Source of the DNA: JAEYKI01 sp036679405
GTDB taxonomy: Bacteria; Bacillota; Clostridia; Christensenellales; Christensenellaceae
Assembly: GCA_036679405.1 (NCBI GenBank)
Contig: JAVBVZ010000006.1
Location: 1-64,000, forward strand
Direction of reading: 5' to 3'
DNA: 64,000 nucleotides
A program made the translations under genes and the position numbers. Within the stretch, counting starts at the first letter, position 1, and every line of letters starts with the position of its first letter. The notes beneath the pieces are model-generated. The model did not search any database, was not told where the DNA came from, and saw only the letters and a program-made list of their open reading frames with translations. Positions 1-8,786 of this stretch are shown piece after piece.

Positions 1-81
1 ATCCAAAAGAAATTGGGCTATATGTCCCCAAATGAATATCTCAGATCATTGAAAACAAAAAGGTTGGCGGCTGTAGCTTAG
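1..81 (+). CDS. IS3-family transposase, C-terminal end (partial)
   Basis: Frame 1 is open from the window edge to TAG at 79-81 and encodes 26 residues ending in IQKKLGYMSPNEYLRSLKT followed by a short basic tail. The pattern 'R/I-x-K-L-x-x-M-S-P-x-E-Y' is the usual end of IS3-family OrfB transposases (DDE integrase fold), which cut and join the element ends. Only the tail is in the window, so the catalytic residues cannot be checked and the IS group cannot be named. The stop lies just before an IS-end-like sequence and the truncated nuclease gene at 86. Confidence 0.7.
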   Translation: MQKKLGYMSPNEYLRSLKTKRLAAVA

Positions 82-118
82 CAAATTGTCTACAAAACAG
101 TTGACGTCCCTTGCCGCA
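1..118 (+). mobile_element. Right end of an IS3-type insertion sequence
   Basis: The transposase tail stops at 81 and is followed by about 35 bases ending in CA at 117-118, the usual terminal dinucleotide of IS3-family elements. The block TTGTCTACAAAACAGTTGAC at 87-106 resembles the terminal inverted repeats of clostridial IS3 elements. The other end lies left of the window, so neither the inverted repeat nor the target duplication can be confirmed and the boundary is approximate. Confidence 0.45.
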
Positions 119-1435
119 AGTATTCAAGAACTTATTGGGAAACAGGCAGTTACTATTTTTTCAGAAATGTCTACGACCATTAACAGAGATTATACAAAAA
201 TTGGTATTAACAAAGGCAATGTACAGATTAAGCCTATTGTAGAATTTAATCATAATATCAATCAGCTTTTTAGTTTTGGAGTAACAGATACTTTAGGTTC
301 ATTTGAATTGCCCTTTGGTAATAATGGACTTGGATATAATAATCTGATTGCTATTTATCTTGTCCTCTTATGTCGCGATTGTATCAATCCGCAAATACAT
401 AGTATGGTGCTTCTTGAAGAGCCCGAAGCGCATTTACACCCCGCAATGCAATACAAGCTATTCAAGTATATTAACGATCTTCAAAACGGCGATAAACTAC
501 GGCAACAAATATTTGTTACAACACATTCATCCAACATTACTGCTGTAACAAATATTGAAAGCATTATTGATCTACATTATGATAGAGCAGCTCGACCAAA
601 CAATGTAGAATCAATAAACTTTGTAAATTTGTTCAATGCCGATAATGAAGATTCAAAAAATCATATCAGAAAATTTCTTGATGTAACTCGATCGGACATG
701 CTTTTTGCAGATAGCGTTATTTTAGTAGAAGGTTTAACCGAAAAGCTTCTTATGCCAATTTTTATGAAAAAAGAAGGTTTGGATGTTGATGATAATCATG
801 TCTCTGTTGTTGAAATGGGCGGAAAATGGATAAAGCATTTTTTATTTCTTTTTGACCAGCAACGAAAAACGAAGGCACTTTGCCTAACAGATTGTGATTA
901 CACTTGGATTGTATCTAATACTCTTAACACCCTACCCTATGCCTCACATGAGGCTACGCATGTCAGAGAATTAATCGATATTTCTTCATCAAACCCTTAT
1001 GTTATGATTTCTTGCCAATGTAACCTAGATAACGGGGCCACATTTGAAGATCAACTTATGCTGGATAATTGGACAAATAAAGTCAATATAAAAAAGCAAC
1101 TTCTTAATCTTGTGTTTCCAGAAGCACTTATTAATTTTGTTAATGACTATTCATTAACACTTCCGCAATGGCATAAAAATTTAAAAACTCTCCGTAAAGA
1201 TACCCGTGAAAGTGTAGAAAAAACAATGCAACCCTTTTATGAGAAGTATTGCTCTGCGATTGACCGCGCTGAAAAAAAGAAATGGACAGCATTGTTTTTC
1301 GCTAATCTCTTTAGGAAATATGCTACCTCTCAAAAAGGAAATCTTGCATTATCTATTTTAACGGACGAAGCCTTATGTGCCTCGCTTAATACCCCGCGGT
1401 ATATAAAGGAGGGGATCGAATGGTTAAAGAGCTAA
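86..1435 (+). pseudogene. gajA: 5'-truncated OLD-family nuclease, GajA-like (Gabija defence)
   Basis: This encodes 449 residues from a TTG. It is the C-terminal part of an OLD-family protein: ABC-type Walker B VLLEEPEAHLHP near residues 108-119, H-loop TTHSS near 145-149, then a TOPRIM nuclease domain with VEGLTEK near 214-220 (E215) and the DCD acidic pair near 269-271. GajA and OLD proteins are about 550-600 residues and begin with a Walker A loop (GxNGxGKS), which is absent here. The first ~11 codons appear to come from the insertion sequence, so the gene was probably cut by it. A UvrD-like helicase overlaps its 3' end by 16 bases, as in Gabija (GajA DNA-nicking nuclease plus GajB). A class 2 OLD nuclease is the alternative name. 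Function is probably lost because the ATP-binding loop is missing. Confidence 0.65.
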
Positions 1436-3321
1436 ATAATTCAAACTATTTACTGACAACCGAAGAAAGGGCGACACACTTTAAGGTATATGCTGGCCCT
1501 GGTGCTGGTAAAACTCATTTTTTGGCTAATAATATTAAAAATATTGTAGAAAGTGAATCTGTCATTACAGCATCAGAAAAGCGAAAAGTTCTTTGTATAA
1601 CGTATACGAATGCCGCTGCAAATGAATTGAAAGCGAGATTAAGCAAAAACACTGACCGGGTTATAATATCAACGATACATAGCTTCATTGGAGAATACAT
1701 AATCAAACCATATCAGCCATTACTAAAAAAGCTTATACAGGAAAAGTATCAGATCTCAGTTGATGAAGATGTACAACTCCACTCGCAAGTAGAGGGACGG
1801 GGTTTACTTTTTGGGAACCATCGCGAAGATATTTATGAGTATATTCGTTTATGTTTACCTGGAGAGGGCGAAATTCAATATAGCCGTGTTGCAATAGAAA
1901 GCGTTGCCTTATCACCAGATGACGAAAAAATATCCGCTGCTAATGCGATTAGGCCAGAACATCGTGTACCAATAAAAGAATATTTATGGAATAAAGCTGG
2001 GGTTTTGTCCCACGATGAAGTTTTGATATTTGGCCTCGCACTAACAAAAAGATTTCCGCTAATTCTATATGGCCTTCGTGTAGAATTCCCGTTTGTTTTT
2101 ATTGATGAATTTCAAGATACCAACCCTCTGCAAACTAAGCTAATTCAGTTAATTTGCTCAAAATCTTCTGTTGCAGGTGTAATTGGGGATGCAGCCCAGT
2201 CTATATATTCTTTTCAAAATGCCCAACCGCAAGATTTTATTAATTTCACCATACCAGATGATGCTGTCCGCAACATTAACGAATTCATATTAAAAACAAA
2301 TCGGCGTAGCAAAGACAACATTGTCAAAGCCGTAAATTATATGCGTCAGAAAGATACAAGCCTTTCAAATCAATTAACGCTAAAGTTAAGTGAAGATGCA
2401 GGGAAAGTTATCTTCTATATAGAAAAAACAGACCCACGCGCACAAGGGGATTTACCTGCACAAATACAATCGTTTATCGACAGTGGTGCGTATGTTTTAA
2501 CAAGAACTTGGGCACAGACGTTTCAATATATACGGGGAATTGATCGAGCCCAATCACAATTGATCAATGACATTAATAACTTTTATACATATCAGCTTCA
2601 TAGAGATTTCCGAAGGACAGTTTCCGAATTTCGAGATATCGCTTGGATAAGGGCACTAACTCAAATAGCGGAGTTGGAAAATGCCTTTAACCGGAAGTGC
2701 ATCCCATCAGCATTCCGCGCCCTAAAGGGATTAATAGATGCTAAGGCAATCTATTCAAATCCTGCAAAGTTGCGAGAATTTATATCACTTTGGAATGAAA
2801 TGATTTCTGCAATTGATGAAAACGATTCTCTGATTCAGAACTTCTCTGAAATAAATCGCCTGATGGCTGAAAACAAAGACCTGTGGAATAACGTTCGACT
2901 TATTGAAGAAAGCGAGATTTTACCAGACGAACCAAGCGAAGCAGATACGCGGATTTATGGTTTTTTGAACAATCTTCATTATAAAACTGGACGAACATTA
3001 GTAAATGAGGTTTTTTTAGATGACAGTAAATACATGACTGTTCACCAAGCAAAGGGTCGAGAGTTTGAAAAAGTATTAGTTTATATGGAACCAGCACGAC
3101 CAGACGGAAGGGTTTCTTATTTTGATATGCTGGTCGATCCGGATACAACAAGATCAAATGAATATGACCGAATTATGTATGTTGCTATGAGCCGTGCTAT
3201 TAACGAGTTGGGGATTCATATAAAAACGCAATCGGACTTCAATTCAGTTTGCAGGTCTATAGATAAGTGGTGTGAAAATAATCATATTGAACGCAGAATT
3301 TATGAAGTAGTTACTTTCTAA
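1420..3321 (+). CDS. gajB: UvrD/Rep-family superfamily 1 helicase, GajB-like
   Basis: A 633-residue SF1A helicase. Walker A GPGAGKT lies at 26-32, motif II DEFQD near 229-233, motif III GDAAQSIYSF near 260-270, and C-terminal motifs VHQAKGREFE and YVAMSRA near 545-595. The start ATG sits 6 bases after AAAGGAGGGG inside the upstream nuclease gene, which indicates translational coupling. In Gabija the UvrD-like partner binds GajA and senses DNA termini or nucleotide depletion; that is family knowledge. GajB is usually near 500 residues, so this is a longer variant. The reading frame is intact although its partner is truncated. It could also be a helicase partner of a class 2 OLD nuclease. Confidence 0.72.
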   Translation: MVKELNNSNYLLTTEERATHFKVYAGPGAGKTHFLANNIKNIVESESVITASEKRKVLCITYTNAAANELKARLSKNTDRVIISTIHSFIGEYIIKPYQPLLKKLIQEKYQISVDEDVQLHSQVEGRGLLFGNHREDIYEYIRLCLPGEGEIQYSRVAIESVALSPDDEKISAANAIRPEHRVPIKEYLWNKAGVLSHDEVLIFGLALTKRFPLILYGLRVEFPFVFIDEFQDTNPLQTKLIQLICSKSSVAGVIGDAAQSIYSFQNAQPQDFINFTIPDDAVRNINEFILKTNRRSKDNIVKAVNYMRQKDTSLSNQLTLKLSEDAGKVIFYIEKTDPRAQGDLPAQIQSFIDSGAYVLTRTWAQTFQYIRGIDRAQSQLINDINNFYTYQLHRDFRRTVSEFRDIAWIRALTQIAELENAFNRKCIPSAFRALKGLIDAKAIYSNPAKLREFISLWNEMISAIDENDSLIQNFSEINRLMAENKDLWNNVRLIEESEILPDEPSEADTRIYGFLNNLHYKTGRTLVNEVFLDDSKYMTVHQAKGREFEKVLVYMEPARPDGRVSYFDMLVDPDTTRSNEYDRIMYVAMSRAINELGIHIKTQSDFNSVCRSIDKWCENNHIERRIYEVVTF

Positions 3322-3520
3322 TAATGATCTATTTCCCCATTTTATTTTAGTTCTTAACATATTTTCGCAAATAATAGCCGGAATAAATAACCCCGATTTT
3401 AGCCCCTTTTTTTATTTTTAGGCATTAAATTCATTTAAAAATATATTCAACAAGACTGCTTAAAAGCCTTATTATTAAAGGGATTTTTAATTTTTTTCAA
3501 GCGGGATTTAATAAAATATG

Positions 3521-3546
3521 GGGTTCGAATCCCACCTTCTCCGCCA
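3521..3546 (+). other. tRNA 3'-end fragment, likely attachment site (attR) of an integrated island
   Basis: The stretch contains a TTCGAAT T-loop flanked by GGG and CCCAC, then CTTCTCC and GCCA, i.e. T-arm, acceptor strand and CCA end of a tRNA. The acceptor CTTCTCC plus G discriminator fits bacterial tRNA-Ser. The upstream T-stem strand does not pair fully and no anticodon or D-arm precedes it, so this is not a tRNA gene. Such fragments are the duplicated core left when an integrase uses a tRNA 3' end. From its orientation the intact tRNA and the element should lie to the left. Confidence 0.6.
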
Positions 3547-3609
3547 AAAGCAGCAATAATATTTCTTAAATAGATCATCAATCTAAAAATTTTGGTTTGC
3601 TATCCAGAT

Positions 3610-4068
3610 TTAAATATGTTTTAGTTTATTTTCGGATGGAATATCTTGATTAATTATCTTAAGTTTTGCAGTGGAAACAGCCCTTTGCCCATTTTTTTGC
3701 AATTTTCCAGCTGAATCCCATGCTGGTTGACCCGGACCATTGTATAGCACAATGGAATTACCATCTGGGAGAATTTTTAGTACAATCAAATATTCTGGTT
3801 CGCTGTAAAAACTGACTCTTTCAATTTGTGTAGCTTTTATTTGAACTTTTTTACCACATGGAGAAATTGCGTCATGAGTTTCTGTAGATGCGGGTAAAAG
3901 CTTTAAACCGAATTGGCTTGCAGCAAGCACCTCGCCAATGCTACCCACTAAATGACCATCTGGAGTGAAGTGTCTTCCCGGAAATTGATTTTCTAAATCA
4001 TTTACTATGGCGTAGAGGTTTTTGATTTTTTCTCTTAGAATTTCATAAGAATTTTTTTTGTCAAGCAT
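3610..4068 (-). CDS. DUF6998-like protein with nuclease-fold motifs
   Basis: A 152-residue protein starting at ATG after AAAGGGG. Residues 32-80 hold the conserved core: FTPDGHLVGSIGEVLAA (E46), LLPASTETHDA (D66) and KVQIKAT (Q76, K78). The spacing of E, D and Q-x-K is what PD-(D/E)XK-type nuclease folds show, and the core resembles the uncharacterised DUF6998 family as I recall it. The C-terminal part (120-152) is basic. It sits alone, 64 bases right of the putative attachment site. Whether it cuts DNA is inference from motif order only; some PD-(D/E)XK-fold proteins are inactive or bind DNA without cutting. Confidence 0.5.
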   Translation of the reverse strand: MLDKKNSYEILREKIKNLYAIVNDLENQFPGRHFTPDGHLVGSIGEVLAASQFGLKLLPASTETHDAISPCGKKVQIKATQIERVSFYSEPEYLIVLKILPDGNSIVLYNGPGQPAWDSAGKLQKNGQRAVSTAKLKIINQDIPSENKLKHI

Positions 4069-4469
4069 AATACATACCCCTTTAGTTGTTGAAAAATTTC
4101 AATATTAATTTGATTCGATTTTTTTATTTATAATCCTTTTTAAAATTCACAACCAATCATATCAGGTGTTCCGTAAATAGTATTTAAATAGGTTCTAACT
4201 TCTCTGCTAGGGTAATGGATTCGAACGGGCTTTTCCGCGCCGCCGGGGACGGATGGAGGGAATGAAGCATTCACCGAATAAATATGCAAAGAAGATTTCG
4301 AGTGGCTGCCGATATGGGGGGCAGATCAAATGGCCAAATCGTTTTCTTAAGTGGCGTCAAATATTCATTCGTAAATCTGTGTAAAAAAAGCCGGAAAATT
4401 TTTTACCTTTAAAGCAAATCCATTTCCGGCTTAAACAAAAATAATGATTATTATAAAATATTCTGTTCT
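4069..4469. other. Intergenic stretch, no gene recognised
   Basis: Apart from the terminator at 4383-4432 I see no coding signal, tRNA or repeat here. A 16-codon open frame beginning near 4216 ends quickly and has no match that I recognise. Confidence 0.5.
4383..4432 (-). terminator. Rho-independent terminator of the lipoprotein gene
   Basis: AAGCCGGAAA at 4388-4397 pairs with TTTCCGGCTT at 4423-4432. On the minus strand the stem is followed by seven T residues (complement of 4383-4389). It lies 38 bases past the stop of the 4470-5390 gene. Confidence 0.7.
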
Positions 4470-5390
4470 TTACTCAATATTTGTCAGTACTGAAATAATG
4501 TTTGATTCCATTTCCTTTTGCTGAGAAGCTGTTAGCTCATCGGATGTCCGAACCACCACGGTACCTATAACGCTGTGGGAACCTGATGCAAAAATAGTGC
4601 CGTCAAAAGTGCCCAGATAATTGTTTCTGTTTTCCGCTTCTTCTGCTGTCGGGCATACTTCAATGCTGCCACCGCATTCGGTTCCTTTTTCAATAACGGT
4701 ACTTCCGGGAACTGAATCTTGATCAATGAGGTCGCTTGAGAAATATACCTGAGCCGTGTATCCTCCGGCTTTATTTAAATTTCCATTTGGATCGTTATCT
4801 TCCGTTGCTGCGGAAATATCTGCTACATTCGGAACTTTGCCCAAGCATTCGATAATATATGACTCTGCAGGTGCATCAACCAATGCATATTGTTTGATGC
4901 TGTTTTCGAGATTCGTTTTCATTGCAGCAAGATTTTCCAGGGCATCTGTATAATCAATCTGATCCAGTTCGTCAGTTACCGCTGCAATTTCGTCTGCTGT
5001 TTCCGGCATAGCGGGGATTTCCATTTTAACTGCTTTGGTTTCCGATATTGCTGTTTCCAATGTTGGTATTAAAGTAGCGTCTAATGCTGTTGAACCTTCA
5101 GCAATAAGAGCTTCGGCATCCGAGACTGCTGTGTCTAATTCTGCGTTTTTATCTTCTGCCGTACTTTTTGCCGTATCATATTTATCAATAGCTGAAATCA
5201 TTGTTTGGCATTCGGCAAGCCGGGATGAAGAATCTTTATAATCTCCAAGTTCCTGGTATACCGTTACTGCCGAAGCATAATTTCCTGCTTCCTGATAAGC
5301 AACCGCCTCTTTATAATCTGAATTTTTGCACCCTGTTAATCCTAAACACATCAGAGCAATTAAACATGCACATACCATTATCCTTTTCAC
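4470..5390 (-). CDS. Secreted lipoprotein with TPR-like repeat and central helical region
   Basis: A 306-residue protein from a GTG start with GGGAGG eight bases upstream. Residues 1-20 are a signal peptide with lipobox LTGC (lipidated C21), so it is anchored on the outer face of the membrane. Residues 25-60 form a TPR-like pair (EAVAYQEAGNYASAVTVYQ, then LGDYKDSS). Residues 65-170 are rich in Ala, Glu and Thr and probably a helical stalk. The C-terminal ~130 residues form a separate domain with several Gly-Ser loops and two Cys (near 240-250). No enzymatic motif is visible. It stands alone with its own terminator, and its function is unknown. Confidence 0.75.
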   Translation of the reverse strand: MKRIMVCACLIALMCLGLTGCKNSDYKEAVAYQEAGNYASAVTVYQELGDYKDSSSRLAECQTMISAIDKYDTAKSTAEDKNAELDTAVSDAEALIAEGSTALDATLIPTLETAISETKAVKMEIPAMPETADEIAAVTDELDQIDYTDALENLAAMKTNLENSIKQYALVDAPAESYIIECLGKVPNVADISAATEDNDPNGNLNKAGGYTAQVYFSSDLIDQDSVPGSTVIEKGTECGGSIEVCPTAEEAENRNNYLGTFDGTIFASGSHSVIGTVVVRTSDELTASQQKEMESNIISVLTNIE

Positions 5391-6007
5391 TGTCGTTTCC
5401 TCCCTGTAGATAAATCTTTTTTAATCATACCATATATTCCACTTTTTTACAATCAAAGCAGCTTTATTTAAAAAATAATGGAGGATCAAAAGGGCTGTAC
5501 CGTTCTGGCGGTTGCAGAGAAAGCGGCGCAGCCTGGATTACAAGAATGCCTTTTAAGGCTTAAGCCATGGAGCCCTGTGCGCGCTTAAGTATGGACTTTG
5601 TAAGCAATCAAATGTACAATAAAAGAGGGACAAACACGACAGTGTCCCGTTATCCAATCTGATCAGAGTATCCAGGGGGAACAGGTGGCGTATATACTGG
5701 ATGCAGTAGAGGCGCGAAGCGGCCCGGTCAGGCATATCAATATGGATACGATCCGGCGTTTGTTTCGCAGGCGCCGGATGCACAGGCATATTTAAATAAA
5801 GCAAGCAAAATCAAATTACCCGCGGCCAGGCAAGCGGATATCCAATGCACGTATGCAATTCTTTAATGGCGGTTTCTTGAATATAAATTGGTTTGTTTTT
5901 TCGGAGGGATTCCGGAAAAAAACAGAACGCTGGGGAGATATTCAAACGGTCTGAAAACCAACGTTCAAGGCGGACCAAAACGTGGGCAAGCCCAAAGGAG
6001 GACAACC
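5391..6007. other. 617-base region without a supported gene
   Basis: Short open frames on both strands (for example 5478-5588 and 5553-5804) lack recognisable products. The stretch 5680-5850 reads like eroded coding sequence but matches nothing I can name. The only clear signal is AAAGGAGG at 5995-6002, the ribosome site of the next gene. Confidence 0.5.
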
Positions 6008-7777
6008 ATGGAAGAGTCTGTTTATAAGGAAGCGATAAAAAATACAGAATGTGCTTTTGCATATCATAAGGCTGTTTTTGATGAGCAAAATAAAATGGTT
6101 GATTATATATTTTTGGATGTCAACGAATCATTTGAAAAAATGACGGGATTGAAGAAAGAAAATATACTGAATAAGCAGTTCTTAAAAGAAGTCTCACAGG
6201 ATAAAAAGAATTCGAAAAAGTGGATCGGCATATATGAAGAGGTTGTATCCAAACAAACGATGATAGAGTTTGAAGAATATTCTGAGGAGTTTCGAAGCCA
6301 TTACTATATAAGAGCTTATTCTACAGATAAAAAGCATTTTACAACATTGTTTTTAAATAAAACCTCTGAAAAAAAAGTGCAGGACATAGCGAAATACTAT
6401 ATTAATAATATAGGAGATAATATTGATTACAACAAGATATCTAAATTAGCCTATGAAATATCGGGTGGGTATTTTGTTGCGCTGAATTTATTTGATGCAG
6501 AGGGCCGTGATTTTACAACGGTCGCTGCGTGCGGCATGCCGAATAGCATGAATCGTGCGCTCGAGCTATTGCATTTTGAGCTGGTAGGGAAAAAATGGAA
6601 GCATGATCCGGTGCGGGAAGAAAAGATCAAGGACAAAGATATTACCCGTTTTGATAAATTGTCCGAATTGACGGGCAATATCATTTCTAAAAAAGCCGTG
6701 ACGCAAGTAGAAAAGATTTTCAATCTGGGAAGCGTAATAGTGGCAAAAATAGATAAGGAAGGCAAGGTGATAGGCGACTTTACAATTTTATTCAAAAAGG
6801 GCCAGGAATTAAAAAACAAGGATCTATTTATGCTGTTTCTTTCCCAAACGGGTTTGTTTGTTCAAAAAACTCTGCTTGAAGAATCGTTGAGCACAAGCCA
6901 AAAAAGATTTTACGTACTGGCTGAATATGCTCCGGTGGGGTTTGTATCTTGCAATCTGCTGGGCGAAATAACATATGCTAATAAGAAACTGCTTGAAATA
7001 TTGGATTCGCCTTCCTATGAGGCTACAAGTAAATTTAACCTGCTGCATTTACCGTCGCTGAAAAACAAAGGCTTTTCAGAAAAATTATCCAAATGCATGA
7101 AGGAGAACAGAGAAATTGTTTATGAGATGGATTACAAAAGCATGTGGGGCAAAGAAACCTGGCTGAAGGTGTATTATTCTCCTGTTAATGAACGTGGAAA
7201 AGTAATAGGCGCCAATGTTCTGGTGGAAGATATCACCGATAGAAAATTTTACGAAGATGAGCTGAAAGCAAAGGCTGAGCGTGATCCGTTAACCAAAGCA
7301 TATAACCGTAACGCGTTGGAAACAGTAATATTAAAGAGACTTGGTGAGTCAAAAGATAAAAGCCTGATCAGCTGTATAGCAATAGTGGATATAGATAATT
7401 TTAAAGCGATCAATGACAATTACGGGCATAAAGCAGGAGACAGCATTCTGAAGCATATGGCCTACCGGGTTAAGCGGGAGCTGAGAGGAAAAGACGTTCT
7501 GATCAGAACAGGGGGAGATGAATTTTTAGTCTATCTGCATGACATAAAAAACAAAGAAAATGCTTCAAAATTCATAAAAAGGATTTTTGATAAAATATCC
7601 TCTGATTATAGAATTACAGATAATAATGACAGAGCGTTTACTTTATATGTCGGGTGCAGCATAGGGGTTTCTTTTTTTCCGAAAGATGGATTGGTTATAG
7701 CAGAGTTGGTTTCAAGGGCGGACGCAGCCTTATATAAGGTAAAAAACAGCGGAAAGGCAAATTTTTCTTTATATTGA
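6008..7777 (+). CDS. PAS-GAF-PAS-GGDEF diguanylate cyclase
   Basis: A 589-residue protein. The start at 6008 is chosen because AAAGGAGG precedes it by five bases; an upstream in-frame start at 5888 has none. Residues ~10-120 form a PAS-like domain (YIFLDVNESFEKMTG), 127-290 a GAF-like region, 300-415 a second PAS (APVGFVSCNLLGEITYANK) and 424-585 a GGDEF domain with DPLTKAYNR, VDIDNFKAINDNYGH and the intact active-site motif GGDEF near residue 500. It should make cyclic di-GMP from two GTP. It has no membrane segment, so the PAS/GAF domains probably sense a soluble signal. The product I-site (RxxD upstream of GGDEF) is not obvious. It is monocistronic and ends at a bidirectional terminator. 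Confidence 0.88.
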   Translation: MEESVYKEAIKNTECAFAYHKAVFDEQNKMVDYIFLDVNESFEKMTGLKKENILNKQFLKEVSQDKKNSKKWIGIYEEVVSKQTMIEFEEYSEEFRSHYYIRAYSTDKKHFTTLFLNKTSEKKVQDIAKYYINNIGDNIDYNKISKLAYEISGGYFVALNLFDAEGRDFTTVAACGMPNSMNRALELLHFELVGKKWKHDPVREEKIKDKDITRFDKLSELTGNIISKKAVTQVEKIFNLGSVIVAKIDKEGKVIGDFTILFKKGQELKNKDLFMLFLSQTGLFVQKTLLEESLSTSQKRFYVLAEYAPVGFVSCNLLGEITYANKKLLEILDSPSYEATSKFNLLHLPSLKNKGFSEKLSKCMKENREIVYEMDYKSMWGKETWLKVYYSPVNERGKVIGANVLVEDITDRKFYEDELKAKAERDPLTKAYNRNALETVILKRLGESKDKSLISCIAIVDIDNFKAINDNYGHKAGDSILKHMAYRVKRELRGKDVLIRTGGDEFLVYLHDIKNKENASKFIKRIFDKISSDYRITDNNDRAFTLYVGCSIGVSFFPKDGLVIAELVSRADAALYKVKNSGKANFSLY

Positions 7778-7920
7778 GTCCGTAAAAACATGTTGAACAT
7801 TGGAAGGTATAAGATCAAATTACCGGTCATTCGGTCTCAAAGTTAAAAAATTAACGGTTGTACATTGGCCCTGCCTGTTAATTGGCGGCTATCATAAACA
7901 GTAATATTAAAAACAGATTT

Positions 7921-7950
7921 AAAAAGAGCCCTGATATCGGAGCTCTTTTT
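7921..7950 (+). terminator. Bidirectional terminator
   Basis: AAAAAGAGC at 7921-7929 pairs with GCTCTTTTT at 7942-7950, with A-tract and T-tract on either side. It separates the converging diguanylate cyclase and TspO-like genes. Confidence 0.8.
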
Positions 7951-7982
7951 AAATACGGTTTTTGATTATTCAAAAATAAGCT

Positions 7983-8786
7983 TTAATCTTTTTGCCGCAA
8001 GCTTTTTCGTTTTAACAAACCGGCGGTAACGATCACAACAATTCCTGCGATAAGGAGTATGATCAGCGTCGTTATGACCGAAGGATATTTTTCCGCAAAC
8101 GGTTCAATTGAAACATGTTTGATCAGAATGCCAAGATATGCCCAGGCAAGAACGACGCCGTATGCAATATCTTTGAATTTAAGCACAACAAGGGCGCCGA
8201 TCACAAAGCCTATAACAAGTATGATGTTTGTCCAAATCACGGCCGGGGCTGAAAAGGCATCGACCCCCGTGCTGACTAACAGAACGGTAACGTTTGCGAT
8301 GGTGGCAATGGTGATCCAGCCGAAGTACACGCTGAAAGGCAAAAGCACAAACCATTTTTCTTTTCCGGAAAGAGGTTCTTTTCGGATGCGCAGGTAGGCG
8401 GCGATCAGGGTGATTAATATGACCAGCATAAGGACCAGGGAAAGAGGAATGACGTCGTAATGCCATGCGAATATCCAGGCGACGTTCGCAGCGGAAGACA
8501 GAATAAAGAAAGGGCCTATCCTGGCAACAGCGTCAGGGCTATAGCCGGTTTTGCCTTTGAATACGCCGAGTTGGTACAAAACGAACAGAGCTAAAAGAAC
8601 ATAGATAACGCTCCAGATAGAAAAGGTGATACCGGCCGGTGCAAATAAGTTGGCGTAAGCGTCGGAAATATCCTGGGGCCTGATGCCGTTGATTGGAAGA
8701 AGTACCGCCAGCATATTCACGATGACAACTGCAATAAAAGCAATCAGGTTTCCGATCCGCAATGATAGAGAATTGTTCTTATCCAT
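7983..8786 (-). CDS. TspO/MBR-related tryptophan-rich membrane protein
   Basis: A 267-residue integral membrane protein with about eight hydrophobic helices. The family pattern PAGITFSIWSVIYVLLALF near residues 50-70 (P-A-G-x-x-F-x-x-W-x-x-I-Y) and later WI/YFGW segments match the extended TspO/MBR-like group in Bacillota, often misnamed lantibiotic permease. True TspO proteins have five helices and ~160 residues and bind porphyrins. This longer form has additional C-terminal helices and an unknown ligand. The start ATG follows GGGGAGG by eight bases. It is monocistronic and converges with the cyclase gene. Confidence 0.7.
   Translation of the reverse strand: MDKNNSLSLRIGNLIAFIAVVIVNMLAVLLPINGIRPQDISDAYANLFAPAGITFSIWSVIYVLLALFVLYQLGVFKGKTGYSPDAVARIGPFFILSSAANVAWIFAWHYDVIPLSLVLMLVILITLIAAYLRIRKEPLSGKEKWFVLLPFSVYFGWITIATIANVTVLLVSTGVDAFSAPAVIWTNIILVIGFVIGALVVLKFKDIAYGVVLAWAYLGILIKHVSIEPFAEKYPSVITTLIILLIAGIVVIVTAGLLKRKSLRQKD

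Noticed and set aside
3514..3546. A complete tRNA gene
   Set aside because: Only T-loop, acceptor strand and CCA are present. The T-stem does not close and no D or anticodon arm lies upstream.
5553..6062. Two minus-strand frames of 83 codons each
   Set aside because: Neither has a ribosome site or familiar motif, and the second overlaps the ribosome site and start of the diguanylate cyclase gene.
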